A stretch of DNA of 64,000 bases from Hyphococcus sp. (GTDB lineage Bacteria > Pseudomonadota > Alphaproteobacteria > Caulobacterales > Parvularculaceae). The stretch lies in the NCBI GenBank assembly GCA_028289605.1, contig JANQON010000009.1:434001-498000 (forward strand). The letters are read 5' to 3'. A model generated the notes under the pieces. That model was given only the letters and a program-made list of their open reading frames with translations, was not told the DNA's origin and made no database searches. Made by a program: the position numbers and the translations under genes. Below are positions 19,529 through 29,644 of this stretch, piece by piece; within the stretch, counting starts at the first letter, position 1, and every line of letters begins with the position of its first letter.

Positions 19529-21322
19529 ATGAGCGTACAAGTTTTAACGTACATTGTTGTCGGGCTATCATTCGCCCTTTACATCGGCATCGCGATATGG
19601 TCGCGCGCCGGTTCCACCAAGGAATTCTATGTCGCCGGGGGCGGCGTACACCCGATCGCCAACGGAATGGCGACGGCCGCCGACTGGATGAGTGCGGCTT
19701 CTTTCATTTCCATGGCAGGCATCATCGCATTCGCAGGATATGACGGTTCAGTTTACCTCATGGGCTGGACCGGCGGCTATGTTCTGCTGGCGCTTCTTCT
19801 GGCGCCGTATCTGCGAAAGTTCGGACAGTTCACGGTGCCGGACTTTATCGGCGAACGCTATTACTCGCGTGTCGCCCGTGTGGTCGCCGTCATTTGCCTG
19901 ATTGTGATCTCGTTCACCTATATCGCGGGCCAGATGCGCGGCGTTGGCGTTGTTTTCTCTCACTTCCTCAACATTCCCATCACCATGGGCGTGTTTGTCG
20001 GCATGGCGGTTGTCTTTTTCTATGCTGTTCTTGGCGGGATGAAAGGCATTACGTACACGCAAGTAGCCCAATACTGCGTGTTGATTTTCGCTTACATGGT
20101 GCCCGCCATTTTCATCTCAATGCTCATCACCGGCAATCCGATCCCGCAATTGGGCCTCGGCTCTACCGTTGCGGACGGCTCAGGGATGACGGTTTTGCAG
20201 AAACTCGACTCCACTTTGGTCGACCTGGGCTTCAATCCGTATACGCTGGGGTCCAAGTCGATGATCGACGTCCTTGCGATCACCCTTGCCTTGATGGTCG
20301 GAACCGCGGGCCTGCCTCATGTCATTGTCCGCTTCTTCACGGTGCCGAAGGTTTCAGACGCGCGCAAGTCGGCCGGGTATGCGCTTGTTTTTATCGCCAT
20401 ACTCTACACCACCGCGCCTGCAGTCGGCGCTTTCGCACGGATCAACTTCATCGAAACGGTGAACGGATCGACCTATGCTGCGGCCGAGGAAGACGGCGGC
20501 ACGCCGCAATACTTCAAAACCTTTGAAGATATCGGACTGACCCAGTTTACCGACAAAAACGGTGACGGCGTCATTCAATACGCGGCGGGCGCTTCGATTG
20601 TCGGCAAGCCGAAATTCACGGGCGAACGCGGCGCCAACGGCGAGCGACTGGTTTCTAACGCCGCAACCGACAGCACCAATGAAGCCTATGTGGATCGCGA
20701 TATCATGGTGTTGGCTAATCCAGAGATCGCAAAGCTGCCCAACTGGGTCATCGCACTTGTCGCCGCCGGCGGCATTGCGGCGGCTTTATCCACGGCGGCC
20801 GGATTGTTGCTCGTTATTTCGGCCTCGATCAGCCATGACTTGTTGAAAAAAACGTTCATGCCTGACATCTCCGAGCGCGGAGAGTTGATGGCGGCGCGCG
20901 GATCGGCCATCTTCGCGATCACGGTTGCCGGCTATCTCGGCATCAACCCGCCTGGATTTGTCGCGCAAGTGGTCGCGCTTGCTTTCGGACTCGCTGCTTG
21001 TTCGCTCTTCCCGGCAATCCTGATGGGAATCTTCTGGAAAGGCATGAACAAGGAAGGCGCCGTCGCCGGCATGCTGGCGGGCCTCGCCTTCACAGTCAGC
21101 TACATTGTCTACTTCAAATCGCCCTGGTTTGGCGCAACCAATACCGCTGACTACTGGCTGTTCGGCATCTCGCCGGAAGGCATCGGAACGATTGGAATGT
21201 TGATCAATTTTGCAACGGCTCTGATCGTGTCCCGCTTAACGGCGCCGACACCGACAAATGTGCAGGATCTGGTTGACGATATCCGGATTCCGTCCGGCGC
21301 CGGTGTCGCACACGCGCATTAA
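19529..21322 (+). CDS. Sodium:solute symporter, VC_2705/ActP type (probable acetate or short-chain acid uptake)
   Basis: A 597-residue SSS-family (SLC5-like) transporter with about 13 membrane spans. Typical motifs are YVAGGGVHPIANGMATAADWMSAASF, LRKFGQFTVPDFIGERY, GTAGLPHVIVRFFTVP and AALSTAAGLLLVISASISHDL. A soluble insertion around residues 305-385 (EDGGTPQYFKTFEDIG, DKNGDGVIQYAAG) is typical of the VC_2705 branch. AGGAGG precedes the ATG. It forms a two-gene operon with DUF4212 and ends at a clear terminator. The neighbours crbS, crbR and acs argue for acetate or related acids as substrate. The family alone would not fix the substrate. Confidence 0.9.
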   Translation: MSVQVLTYIVVGLSFALYIGIAIWSRAGSTKEFYVAGGGVHPIANGMATAADWMSAASFISMAGIIAFAGYDGSVYLMGWTGGYVLLALLLAPYLRKFGQFTVPDFIGERYYSRVARVVAVICLIVISFTYIAGQMRGVGVVFSHFLNIPITMGVFVGMAVVFFYAVLGGMKGITYTQVAQYCVLIFAYMVPAIFISMLITGNPIPQLGLGSTVADGSGMTVLQKLDSTLVDLGFNPYTLGSKSMIDVLAITLALMVGTAGLPHVIVRFFTVPKVSDARKSAGYALVFIAILYTTAPAVGAFARINFIETVNGSTYAAAEEDGGTPQYFKTFEDIGLTQFTDKNGDGVIQYAAGASIVGKPKFTGERGANGERLVSNAATDSTNEAYVDRDIMVLANPEIAKLPNWVIALVAAGGIAAALSTAAGLLLVISASISHDLLKKTFMPDISERGELMAARGSAIFAITVAGYLGINPPGFVAQVVALAFGLAACSLFPAILMGIFWKGMNKEGAVAGMLAGLAFTVSYIVYFKSPWFGATNTADYWLFGISPEGIGTIGMLINFATALIVSRLTAPTPTNVQDLVDDIRIPSGAGVAHAH

Positions 21323-21360
21323 GGCGCTTCTCGCGAGCGCTCCCCTCCCGGCGCGCGCAA

Positions 21361-21388
21361 GGCGACCCCGTCAAGGGGTCGCCTTTTT
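21361..21388 (+). terminator. Rho-independent terminator after the symporter gene
   Basis: A nine-base-pair stem (GGCGACCCC / GGGGTCGCC) with a GTCAA loop, followed by five T. It lies 38 bases after the symporter stop and separates this operon from crbS. Confidence 0.9.
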
Positions 21389-21459
21389 CGTTTTGATATC
21401 CAGCTCATTCTCCACTATTGTCAAAATCATAAATAGAACATGGCCTTAGGGAGGTCTCC

Positions 21460-24400
21460 TTGGCTCAGCCGATCATCTTTGGGTCGGTACTCGCTTATAC
21501 CGGTCTGTTGTTCGCGATCGCCTATTGGGCCGATCGACGTCGTCAGGCCGATCCGTCAGCACGACGAAATACTCTCGTGTACGGACTTTCCATCGCTGTC
21601 TATTGCACGTCTTGGACATATTACGGTGCTGTAGGCACCGCAGAAGCGCGCGGGTGGGAGTATCTGCCGATCTATCTCGGCCCTGCGATTGTCTTTAGTG
21701 TCGGCTACCCGCTGTTGTCGCGCATGGTGGAAATCGGAAAGCGCATTCATACAACATCGATTGCCGATTTTCTGTCAGCGCATTACCAGAAATCCCAGGC
21801 CCTTGCGGCGCTGGTAGCATTTATCGCTGTTGTCGGCGCGATCCCGTACATTGCCCTTCAATTGAAATCGGTTGCAACCACGTATCAGTACATAGCGACG
21901 CAATCGACCTCCTCCGGCGAAGCGGGAGGCGTGTTTCTCGTCGCGGTGATCCTCGCCGCATTCGCGATTACGTTTGGTACGCGGCATATTGACGTTACCC
22001 GGCACAACAGGGGCATGATCGCCGCCATTGCATTCGATTCTGTTATCAAGCTCGTCGCACTATTGGCGGTTAGCCTGTATGCGTATTTGTTGATGCGATC
22101 GGGCGGCGATTCGCTGTTGCCGAATGCTGCATCGCCTTTTGAGACCACAATTGACATTGATCGTTTTGTAACGCTGACAGTGTTGTCGATGGCGGCGATA
22201 CTGTGTCTGCCGCGACAGTTTCATGTGACGGTGGTGGAATGCCAGGATGTGAAGGCCTTACGTCCCGCGAGCGCGCTTTTTCTCATATACTTGTTGCTGA
22301 TCTCTTTTCTCGTCGTTCCGATTGCGAATGCCGGACGCGCCGCCATATCGCCCGCAGGCGTGCCGCCGGATCTGATGGTGTTGGCGCTCCCGCTGGCGGG
22401 CGGCGCCGATTGGCTGGCGCTATTGGTTTTCGTCGGCGGTTTTGCAGCGGCGACGGGCATGGTCATCGTCGCCAGCGTCGCGTTGAGCACCATGATCACG
22501 AACGATCTGATTGCGCCGTTTCTTTTGCGCAAGGCTCCGCGCCAGGCGCTTTCATTGAGTTTTGGGTTAAGGCTGCTCTATGTGCGTCGAGCCAGCATCG
22601 CCGCAATCATTATAGCGTCGGCCGTCTTTGCCGCCTTTGCGCCGCAGGGCCAGCAACTCGCCAGTTTTGGCATCTTGTCATTCGCCGCGGCCGCGCAATT
22701 CATGCCGGCGCTTCTCGGCGCGCTTTATTGGCGGCGCGCGCATTTGTCCGGCGCGGTCGCCGGGATGGGGGCCGGGTTCGCTCTGTGGCTATTGTGTCTG
22801 ATCGTCCCTTCGTATTTCAGCGGGGCCGCGAGCGCCGTTTCAGCCTTGACGGCGTGGCTGGACTTCACGGGATGGGACCCATTGACCCGCGGCGTGGTCG
22901 TCAGCCTCGGCGCCAACTGTCTTATCTTCGTCGCGCTTTCCCTGAGCGCGGCGTCAGCCCCAACGACGGCGTCCGATACGCCCGGCGGCGGCACTACAGC
23001 ATATCCGGCAGTGCGGGCCGGCGATCTCTATCTTCTGATCCAGCGTTGCTTGGGGGCCAAGCAGGGCAAGGCGGTTATCAGACAGTATGAACAAGCGTGC
23101 GGGCGCCGATATGACGAGCATCGTTTAGCCGACCCCGCCCTCATGACATTCGCCGATCAACAAATTTCCAGGGCGGTCGGCGCTTCCTCCGCCAGCATTC
23201 TTCTCAAAAGCGTGCTTGCCGGAGGGTCGCTGGAAATCGACGATGTCGCCACCCTCCTCAGCGAAACAACGGGCAAAGTCAGCTTCAGCCAGGAACTGCT
23301 GCAGACAACCCTTGAAAACATCAGTCACGGCGTGTCGGTGGTTGATCAGGATCTGAATCTTGTTGCGTGGAATACAACCTATACTGAGATTTACCGCTAT
23401 CCGCCTGAACTTGTTCGCGAAGGACGTCCTGTCAAAGAGCTGATCCGATTTAACGCGGCCCATGGCGAATGCGGTCCCGGCGACGTCGCAGATCAGGTTC
23501 AACGACGCCTTGACCATCTTCGAGCAGGCGAACCTCATTCTTTTGAGCGCACGAGGCCTGATGGATCTGTTATCCGGATCGAAGGGAGACGGTCCCCAAG
23601 CGGCGCCTACGTCACTACGTTTACTGATGTATCTGACTACAAGAAGATTCAAAAGGCGCTTTCCGAAAGCGAGCGATCGATTCGGTTTTATACCGACAAT
23701 ATTCCGTCCATGGTCGCGTTTGCGGACGGCGATGAAAAAATTCGCTTTGCTAACGAAGCGTATCGTTCAATGTTCGACGTTTCTGAGGACGACGTGATTG
23801 GCGCGTCATTGTCCGACATTATGCCGGAACAGGACTACGCAGACCGCAAGCCGCATATTGAAAGAGCCCTTCGCGGCGAGAGGGCGACGTTTGATATAGA
23901 AATCGCCGCAGCCGGCGGCGTTCAACACATGCAGGTCGCCTATGTGCCCCAATTTCGTGAAGACGGTTCCGTTCGAGGATTTTTCGGTCTGTATCAGGAT
24001 GTGACGGCGCGACGCCGAGCGGAACAAGCACTCGCCGAAACCAACGAAAGTCTCGAGCAGCGAGTCGCCGACAGAACCCGAGAGCTGTCGGCGCTCAACG
24101 CCGCTCTTGATTCGGCAAGACGCGACGCGGAACTGGCGACTGCCTCCAAAACTCGCTTTTTGGCTGCGGCCAGCCATGACGTGTTGCAACCGCTTAACGC
24201 GGCGCGGCTGTTCGCCTCAGCGCTCGCCGAAGAGCGGGCCGACGAACGTGAGGCGAGCGATCTTGTCCAAAAAATCGACGCTTCTATTGCTTCGGCCGAC
24301 CGATTGCTGCGATCGCTCCTAAACATTTCCAAGCTCGATGCAGGCGGCGTCAAGCCGGAGCTTTCGGAGTTTCCGGTGACCGCCCTTTTCGAAGAGCTGG

Positions 24401-25227
24401 CTAACGAATTCTCCTACGCCGCCAAAGCAAAGGGGATTGAATTCCGGATTTGCAAAACCGCGATGTGGATTCGAAGCGACCGGGGTTTGCTGTTCAGCGC
24501 ACTGCAGAACATAGTCTCAAATGCGGTCAGATACACCGATTCAGGGCGCATTCTGATCGGCGCGAGGCACAAGGGCGGTTCGGTCCGGATCGAAATCCAC
24601 GATACGGGCCGCGGAATTCCGGCTTCAAAGCTGGCGGAAATCTTCCAGGAATTCAAACGCCTCGACCATGACGGCGAAGGCGTCGGATTGGGATTGGCTA
24701 CTGTTGATCGTGTTTCGCAGCTCCTTTCCCTGAATGTCAGCGTGCGATCCGAAGAGCAAAAAGGTTCAATGTTTGCGCTGACGGCGCCGCGCGCGGCGAC
24801 CCGCGCGAGACCCGACATCCGCGTTGCGCCAATGCGCGGTTCGCTTCAATCTTTGTCGGTCATATGTATCGACAACGATGAAGCCGTGTTGGAAGCCATG
24901 CAGACAGCCCTATCGCGTTGGGGCGCCGACGTTGCAGCATTCAAGTCCGGCGAAGCTGCATTAGCGAGCCTTTCAAAAGAAGCGCCTCCCCCTGACCTTC
25001 TGCTGCTTGATTTTCAGCTCGACCACGGGCGAACCGGATTCGAAGCGCTCGAGGCGCTGGAGAGAGTCTGGGGCGAGCGACCGGTAACAATCATGATAAC
25101 AGCCTCTGTCTCCGGCGACGTGGAGATGCTGGCAAAGGCGCTCGATATTCCTGTTTTGCAAAAACCGATTGAGCCTGCGGAACTGCGCACCCTGATTAAC
25201 CAGCTGCACCGCCAAGCAGCGGAATAG
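21460..25227 (+). CDS. crbS: CrbS-type hybrid histidine kinase with SLC5 transporter domain
   Basis: 1255 residues. Residues 1 to about 490 are an SSS/SLC5 transporter-like membrane domain. A STAC-like linker lies near 515-600 and PAS domains near 615-715 and 737-845, followed by a coiled coil (ETNESLEQRVADRTREL). The kinase core has an H-box ASHDVLQPLNAARLF with His906, an N-box QNIVSNAVRY near 1015, and G-boxes DTGRGI near 1047 and GVGLGLA near 1073. A receiver domain closes the protein (LLLLDFQL, Asp1184; QKPI). In Vibrio and Pseudomonas CrbS with CrbR switches on acs and acetate use. The TTG start follows AGGGAGG. It faces crbR with only two bases between the stops. Substrate sensing by the SLC5 domain is known for the family and inferred here. 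Confidence 0.9.
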   Translation: MAQPIIFGSVLAYTGLLFAIAYWADRRRQADPSARRNTLVYGLSIAVYCTSWTYYGAVGTAEARGWEYLPIYLGPAIVFSVGYPLLSRMVEIGKRIHTTSIADFLSAHYQKSQALAALVAFIAVVGAIPYIALQLKSVATTYQYIATQSTSSGEAGGVFLVAVILAAFAITFGTRHIDVTRHNRGMIAAIAFDSVIKLVALLAVSLYAYLLMRSGGDSLLPNAASPFETTIDIDRFVTLTVLSMAAILCLPRQFHVTVVECQDVKALRPASALFLIYLLLISFLVVPIANAGRAAISPAGVPPDLMVLALPLAGGADWLALLVFVGGFAAATGMVIVASVALSTMITNDLIAPFLLRKAPRQALSLSFGLRLLYVRRASIAAIIIASAVFAAFAPQGQQLASFGILSFAAAAQFMPALLGALYWRRAHLSGAVAGMGAGFALWLLCLIVPSYFSGAASAVSALTAWLDFTGWDPLTRGVVVSLGANCLIFVALSLSAASAPTTASDTPGGGTTAYPAVRAGDLYLLIQRCLGAKQGKAVIRQYEQACGRRYDEHRLADPALMTFADQQISRAVGASSASILLKSVLAGGSLEIDDVATLLSETTGKVSFSQELLQTTLENISHGVSVVDQDLNLVAWNTTYTEIYRYPPELVREGRPVKELIRFNAAHGECGPGDVADQVQRRLDHLRAGEPHSFERTRPDGSVIRIEGRRSPSGAYVTTFTDVSDYKKIQKALSESERSIRFYTDNIPSMVAFADGDEKIRFANEAYRSMFDVSEDDVIGASLSDIMPEQDYADRKPHIERALRGERATFDIEIAAAGGVQHMQVAYVPQFREDGSVRGFFGLYQDVTARRRAEQALAETNESLEQRVADRTRELSALNAALDSARRDAELATASKTRFLAAASHDVLQPLNAARLFASALAEERADEREASDLVQKIDASIASADRLLRSLLNISKLDAGGVKPELSEFPVTALFEELANEFSYAAKAKGIEFRICKTAMWIRSDRGLLFSALQNIVSNAVRYTDSGRILIGARHKGGSVRIEIHDTGRGIPASKLAEIFQEFKRLDHDGEGVGLGLATVDRVSQLLSLNVSVRSEEQKGSMFALTAPRAATRARPDIRVAPMRGSLQSLSVICIDNDEAVLEAMQTALSRWGADVAAFKSGEAALASLSKEAPPPDLLLLDFQLDHGRTGFEALEALERVWGERPVTIMITASVSGDVEMLAKALDIPVLQKPIEPAELRTLINQLHRQAAE

Positions 25228-25229
25228 GC

Positions 25230-25892
25230 TCATGCATCATCGTGCGGCGCGTCGGAATCAACCACCAGCGCATTTGCCGCCAATACCGCCTGGGTCCGCG
25301 TCCGCACGTCAAGCTTGCGCATAATCGCCGTCATGTGCGCTTTCACGGTCGCTTCGCTAATCGACATTTCAAAAGCGACCTGTTTATTCAGTAGACCCTT
25401 TTGCACCATCATCAGCACTTTGAGTTGTGTCGGCGTCAGGGTCACAAGCCGTTCGGCGGCGTCTTCATTCTTGTCCTGCGTGTCGTCGCCAACAGCGGCG
25501 GGGATCCAGACGTCGCCATCCAGCACCGCAGCGATCGCCTGCCTGATGTCTTTCACGTCCAGGGATTTGGGTACGAATGCGGAAGCGCCAAAACGCAACG
25601 CCCGTTTGATAACGCTGTTGTCCTCGCTGCCGGATATAATGGCAATCGGCAGAGCGGGACGCTCCTGGCGCAGGCTGATGAGGCCGGCGAAGCCGTCACT
25701 GTCCTCCATATGAAGGTCGAGGCAAAGGAGTCCTGGCGCGTATTTCTCGATCGCTTCGCGCACCCCATGAAGGCTCGAGGTCTCAATGATCTTCCTCTCA
25801 GGCGCGGCGCCTTCGACAGCCTGTCGAAGCGCGGCGCGAAAAAGCGGATGATCGTCAGCAATGATGATGGGTTTGGCCGGCACGCTCCTCAC
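25230..25892 (-). CDS. crbR: CrbR-type NarL/LuxR response regulator
   Basis: About 220 residues. The N-terminal receiver domain has ADDHPLF acidic residues, the phosphorylated Asp in LLCLDLHMEDSDG and Lys in FVPKSL. The C-terminal LuxR-type helix-turn-helix is TPTQLKVLMMVQKGLLNKQVAFEMS with SEATVKAHM. It sits 26 bases after acs on the same strand, so acs and crbR are probably one operon, and it is convergent with the kinase gene crbS. Pairing a CrbS-like kinase, this regulator and acs is the known acetate-switch arrangement. Start choice is uncertain: GTG 25892 and GTG 25883 are both possible, and the second has the better-spaced GAGGTGAGG. Confidence 0.88.
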   Translation of the reverse strand: MRSVPAKPIIIADDHPLFRAALRQAVEGAAPERKIIETSSLHGVREAIEKYAPGLLCLDLHMEDSDGFAGLISLRQERPALPIAIISGSEDNSVIKRALRFGASAFVPKSLDVKDIRQAIAAVLDGDVWIPAAVGDDTQDKNEDAAERLVTLTPTQLKVLMMVQKGLLNKQVAFEMSISEATVKAHMTAIMRKLDVRTRTQAVLAANALVVDSDAPHDDA

Positions 25893-25918
25893 CTCGAATC
25901 GTCTAGGCGACCTAGATA

Positions 25919-27880
25919 CTACCGGTTAAGACGCCCATCGATCAATTTCTCTACGACGCTGGGATCGGCCAGCGTAGACGTATCACCCAGATTGCTGAAC
26001 TCGTTCTCGGCGATCTTACGCAGAATGCGCCGCATGATTTTCCCCGACCGGGTTTTCGGCAATCCATCAGAGAATTGAATACAATCGGGCTTGGCGATCG
26101 GACCGATTTCTTTTCGCACCCAAGCCGTCAGCTCTCGGTCGAGGTCGTCGGAAGATGCAACGTCATCCATAAGACTGACATAACAGTAAATACCCTGACC
26201 TTTGATGTCGTGCGGAAACCCGACGACGGCGGCTTCAGCCACGGCGGGATGAGCGACAAGGGCGCTTTCCACTTCGGCAGTGCCCATCCGATGACCAGAG
26301 ACATTGAGGACATCGTCGACGCGGCCCGTTATCCAGTAATACCCGTCAGCGTCGCGGCGCGCGCCGTCCCCGGTGAAATACATGCCTGGGTACGTGGTGA
26401 AGTATGTGTCGATGAAGCGCTGGTGATCGCCATACACGGTGCGCATTTGCCCCGGCCAGGAATCGGTAATGACCAAATTACCTTCCGCAGCGCCGTCGAG
26501 GAACGCGCCCTCGCCATCGACGAGCGCCGGCGAAACGCCGAACAGCGGTTTGGTCGCCGAGCCGGGCTTGAGATCCGTCGCGCCCGGCAAAGGCGAAATC
26601 AGGACGCCGCCGGTTTCAGTCTGCCACCAGGTGTCCACGATGGGACAACGTCCCGCGCCGACAACGCGATGATACCAGTTCCAGGCTTCCGGATTGATCG
26701 GTTCGCCAACAGATCCCAACAACCGCAGCGAAGAAAGGTCGGCCGCGTTCACAAAGTCATCGCCTTCACGCATCAAGGATCGGATTGCGGTCGGCGCAGT
26801 ATAAAAGATGTTGACCTGGTGCTTTTCGCATACGCGCCAGAAACGGGAAGCGTCCGGAAATGTCGGCACGCCTTCGAACATCAATGTCGTGGCCCCATTC
26901 GCCAGCGGTCCGTATACGATATAACTATGTCCCGTGATCCACCCCACGTCTGCAGTGCACCAGTAGACCTCGCCAGGCCGGTAATCGAAGACCGCTTCGT
27001 GGGTGAATGCTGCGTAGACAAGGTAGCCGCCGGTCGTGTGCAGAACCCCTTTCGGCTTTCCGGTCGACCCTGAAGTGTAGAGGATGAACAACGGATCTTC
27101 CGCATTCATGGGTTCCGCCGGGCAGTCAGCGGGAACGGATTCTCGCTCCTCATGCCACCAGATGTCGCGGCCGGCGGACATGGCGACGTCCGCCCCTGTG
27201 CGGCGCACCGTCACTACCGTGCGAACCGCAGCAAGACCTTCGAGCGCCTTGTCGACGTTGGCTTTAAGGGGCACTGACTTGCCCCCGCGCACCCCTTCGT
27301 CTGCGGTGACGACCGCGACGGCGCCGCAGTCCTCAATGCGGCTGGCCAGGGCCTCCGGTGAGAAACCGCCAAAAACAATAGAATGGACGGCGCCAATCCG
27401 GGCGCAAGCCAGCATCGCATACGCAGCCTCTGGGATCATCGGCATATAGATCACGACGCGGTCGCCTTTCTTTACGCCGCGCGCACGCAACACGTTCCCC
27501 AATCGGCAGACCTCCTTATGGAGCTGACGGTAGGTGATGGCTGAGTCCTCGCTCGGATCATCGCCTTCCCAGATGATAGCGACGTTGTCTCCGTTCGCGG
27601 CGAGATGTCGGTCAATGCAATTCTCCGACACGTTCAGGACCCCGTCTTCGAACCAACGAATATGCAGATCGTCGGCCGCAAAAGAGACGTCCTTTGTCTT
27701 GGTGAATCGCTGGCGCCAAGTGATCCGATCTGCAACGTCCGCCCAGAACCCCTCTGGGTCTGTAATTGACCGCTCGTATGTCGCTGCATATGCGCGCTTG
27801 TCGAACAGATAGTCGCCGCCCCCCTCGCGTGCAGGGACGATGGCGTCTTCGGCGGGAATGTCTCCGGATGCGTCTGGCAT
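25919..27880 (-). CDS. acs: Acetyl-CoA synthetase (AMP-forming)
   Basis: A 653-residue cytoplasmic enzyme that makes acetyl-CoA from acetate, ATP and CoA through acetyl-AMP. Visible motifs are the P-loop-like [30 protein letters not shown], the adenylate motif [33 protein letters not shown], and the C-terminal catalytic Lys614 in [11 protein letters not shown]. That Lys is the site acetylated by Pat-type enzymes in other bacteria. Length is normal for Acs. The start ATG follows GGAG at good spacing. It is divergent from the DcaP-type porin gene and followed by crbR. Regulation by CrbSR is inferred from gene order and from a palindrome in the divergent promoter region. Confidence 0.97.
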   Translation of the reverse strand: MPDASGDIPAEDAIVPAREGGGDYLFDKRAYAATYERSITDPEGFWADVADRITWRQRFTKTKDVSFAADDLHIRWFEDGVLNVSENCIDRHLAANGDNVAIIWEGDDPSEDSAITYRQLHKEVCRLGNVLRARGVKKGDRVVIYMPMIPEAAYAMLACARIGAVHSIVFGGFSPEALASRIEDCGAVAVVTADEGVRGGKSVPLKANVDKALEGLAAVRTVVTVRRTGADVAMSAGRDIWWHEERESVPADCPAEPMNAEDPLFILYTSGSTGKPKGVLHTTGGYLVYAAFTHEAVFDYRPGEVYWCTADVGWITGHSYIVYGPLANGATTLMFEGVPTFPDASRFWRVCEKHQVNIFYTAPTAIRSLMREGDDFVNAADLSSLRLLGSVGEPINPEAWNWYHRVVGAGRCPIVDTWWQTETGGVLISPLPGATDLKPGSATKPLFGVSPALVDGEGAFLDGAAEGNLVITDSWPGQMRTVYGDHQRFIDTYFTTYPGMYFTGDGARRDADGYYWITGRVDDVLNVSGHRMGTAEVESALVAHPAVAEAAVVGFPHDIKGQGIYCYVSLMDDVASSDDLDRELTAWVRKEIGPIAKPDCIQFSDGLPKTRSGKIMRRILRKIAENEFSNLGDTSTLADPSVVEKLIDGRLNR

Positions 27881-27969
27881 GGTCTGCTCCTTTCGCCGGC
27901 GCAGTGGCGCGGCATTCGGTTTGCGACCTTGAAAAGATGCGGCATCGCCTCGTCAGCGTCTATTCGACC

Positions 27970-27986
27970 TTGGTCTGATAGACCAA
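27970..27986. promoter_or_regulatory. Inverted repeat TTGGTCTGATAGACCAA between acs and the porin gene
   Basis: This is a perfect 7-3-7 inverted repeat. It lies 90 bases in front of acs and 79 bases in front of the porin start, a good place for a shared activator. Its core GTCTGATAGACC recurs with one change at 19072-19083 before the symporter operon. It is a candidate CrbR site, and the regulator is not proven. Confidence 0.5.
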
Positions 27987-28064
27987 TCGCCAATAGCGCG
28001 GGCGCGCAACTTTCGCTCATTCTGCATGCGTCAACGAAACCAATCGCTGGGAGGGCGACACGCC

Positions 28065-29579
28065 ATGCTTACGCAAAGATGTGAAATCCGCAGCCGCAAA
28101 AGCAACCGCGCCAAGCTGCTCGCCGGCGTCGCCGTCATAGCGATGCACACTCCCCTCGGCGCCGCGCTTGCCGATCAAAACGCGTCCGTTGAGGCGCTTG
28201 AAGCACGCGTGTCCGTGATTGAAAACAAACTCGACGCGATTTTGCTTCGTCTGGAAGCGGCGGCGGGCGGCGGTCAACAGCAATTGTCGGCCGCAGACAA
28301 ACGTACGCTCGGCGAAGCCTACGCAGTGGTTTCATCCTCACAACAGCACTCTGAGGGCGCTATCGCCGGACAGCCCGCCGCGTCGGCTGGCGACGGGCTT
28401 TCACAACCCGTTGTATTTGAGACCGATACTCCAGGCGGCGTCAGCGCGCAGAAGACAAGCGCGCCCGAAAAAAGCGATCCGCTCACGTTCTCCGCCGGCA
28501 ACGCTGACTTCACGTTTAAAGGGTTTATAAAGCTTGATGCGACCGTGACCGATTTTTCCGGCGGGGACCTGCCATCCAGCAGCATCGGCCGGGACTTTTA
28601 CATTCCAGGTCTTGTTCCGGTCGGCGGTGTCGGCAACGGCGCCGACTTTGACTTCAATCCGCGCGAGACCCGCTTCATTTTTGCGGTCAATACAGATCGG
28701 GGCGGCCTGGATATCGGCGGGCTCATAGAGTTTGATTTTCAGGTGACAAGCGACGGCAACGAGCGAGTGTCGAACAGCTTCACGCCGCGTATGCGCCAGG
28801 CTTATGTGACCATCGACAACTGGTTGATCGGACAAGCCTGGTCCACATTTCAGGATGTCGGCGCCCTTCCCGACAATCTTGACTTTATCGGCCCAACGGA
28901 AGGAACGGTTTTCATTCGCCAGCCAATGATTCGCTACACACGGGGCCCATGGCAAGTGGCCCTGGAACAACCTGAAACCGAAATTACCGGCCCCACGGGC
29001 GCGCGGCTTCTCCCGGGCGACGACGTCGCGCCCGACGTCGTTGTTCGCTACAACCACAAGCGAGACTGGGGTCATTTGACGCTTGCAGGAATCGCAAGGG
29101 CGCTTCATGCCGAAGACGACATTGTTCCCGGCGCGGTTTCCGATACCGCCATCGGCTACGGCGTCAGTGCGTCGGGCAAGATCAAAGTCGGCAAGCGAGA
29201 CGACTTCCGCTTTATGGCGACCTATGGCGACGGCATCGGTCGCTATGTCGGGGTCAATATTGTCAATGATGCAGCCATCAACGGCGTCGGAGAGCTTTCG
29301 ACCATCCAAACCATATCCGGTTTCGCCTCATATCGACATTTCTGGTCGCCGAAATGGCGTTCAAATCTTACCGGCGGATATTTCGTTGCGGACAACCCGG
29401 TAGCGTTGACCGGCGGCGGCGTAACGGACGAGGTTTATTCTGTCCATGCGAACATCATCTATTCGCCGGTAGACAAGATTGATGTGGGCATCGAATACAT
29501 CTACGCGAACCGGTCTTTGGAAAACGGCCTCAGCGGCGACATGAACAAAGTCCAGTTCTCCACCAAGTACAGCTTCTGA
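28065..29579 (+). CDS. DcaP-type trimeric outer-membrane porin
   Basis: About 504 residues from ATG 28065, which follows GGGAGGG. The ATG at 28026 would give a longer, less likely start. The signal peptide ends near GAALA/DQ. A short coiled coil (ASVEALEARVSVIENKLDAILLRL) comes next, as in DcaP porins, where it can drive trimer formation. The barrel begins near FTFKGFIKLDATVTDFSGGD and has the family segments RDFYIPG, NPRETRFIFAV, QAYVTIDNWLIGQAWSTFQD and TVFIRQPMIRYTRG, ending with a C-terminal Phe (TKYSF). DcaP family members pass small dicarboxylic acids or related anions. The place next to acs suggests entry of acetate or other short acids, which is inference. Confidence 0.88.
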   Translation: MLTQRCEIRSRKSNRAKLLAGVAVIAMHTPLGAALADQNASVEALEARVSVIENKLDAILLRLEAAAGGGQQQLSAADKRTLGEAYAVVSSSQQHSEGAIAGQPAASAGDGLSQPVVFETDTPGGVSAQKTSAPEKSDPLTFSAGNADFTFKGFIKLDATVTDFSGGDLPSSSIGRDFYIPGLVPVGGVGNGADFDFNPRETRFIFAVNTDRGGLDIGGLIEFDFQVTSDGNERVSNSFTPRMRQAYVTIDNWLIGQAWSTFQDVGALPDNLDFIGPTEGTVFIRQPMIRYTRGPWQVALEQPETEITGPTGARLLPGDDVAPDVVVRYNHKRDWGHLTLAGIARALHAEDDIVPGAVSDTAIGYGVSASGKIKVGKRDDFRFMATYGDGIGRYVGVNIVNDAAINGVGELSTIQTISGFASYRHFWSPKWRSNLTGGYFVADNPVALTGGGVTDEVYSVHANIIYSPVDKIDVGIEYIYANRSLENGLSGDMNKVQFSTKYSF

Positions 29580-29644
29580 CCGGCGTCGCGAGATCGGCTC
29601 TTCACGCCGGCCCATTGCAGGGCAGGCGCACCTGTCCGAAGTGT

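Noticed and set aside
27906..27925. TGGCGCGG...TTTGC between acs and the porin as a sigma-54 promoter
   Set aside because: The spacing between the GG and GC elements is too long for a -24/-12 promoter.
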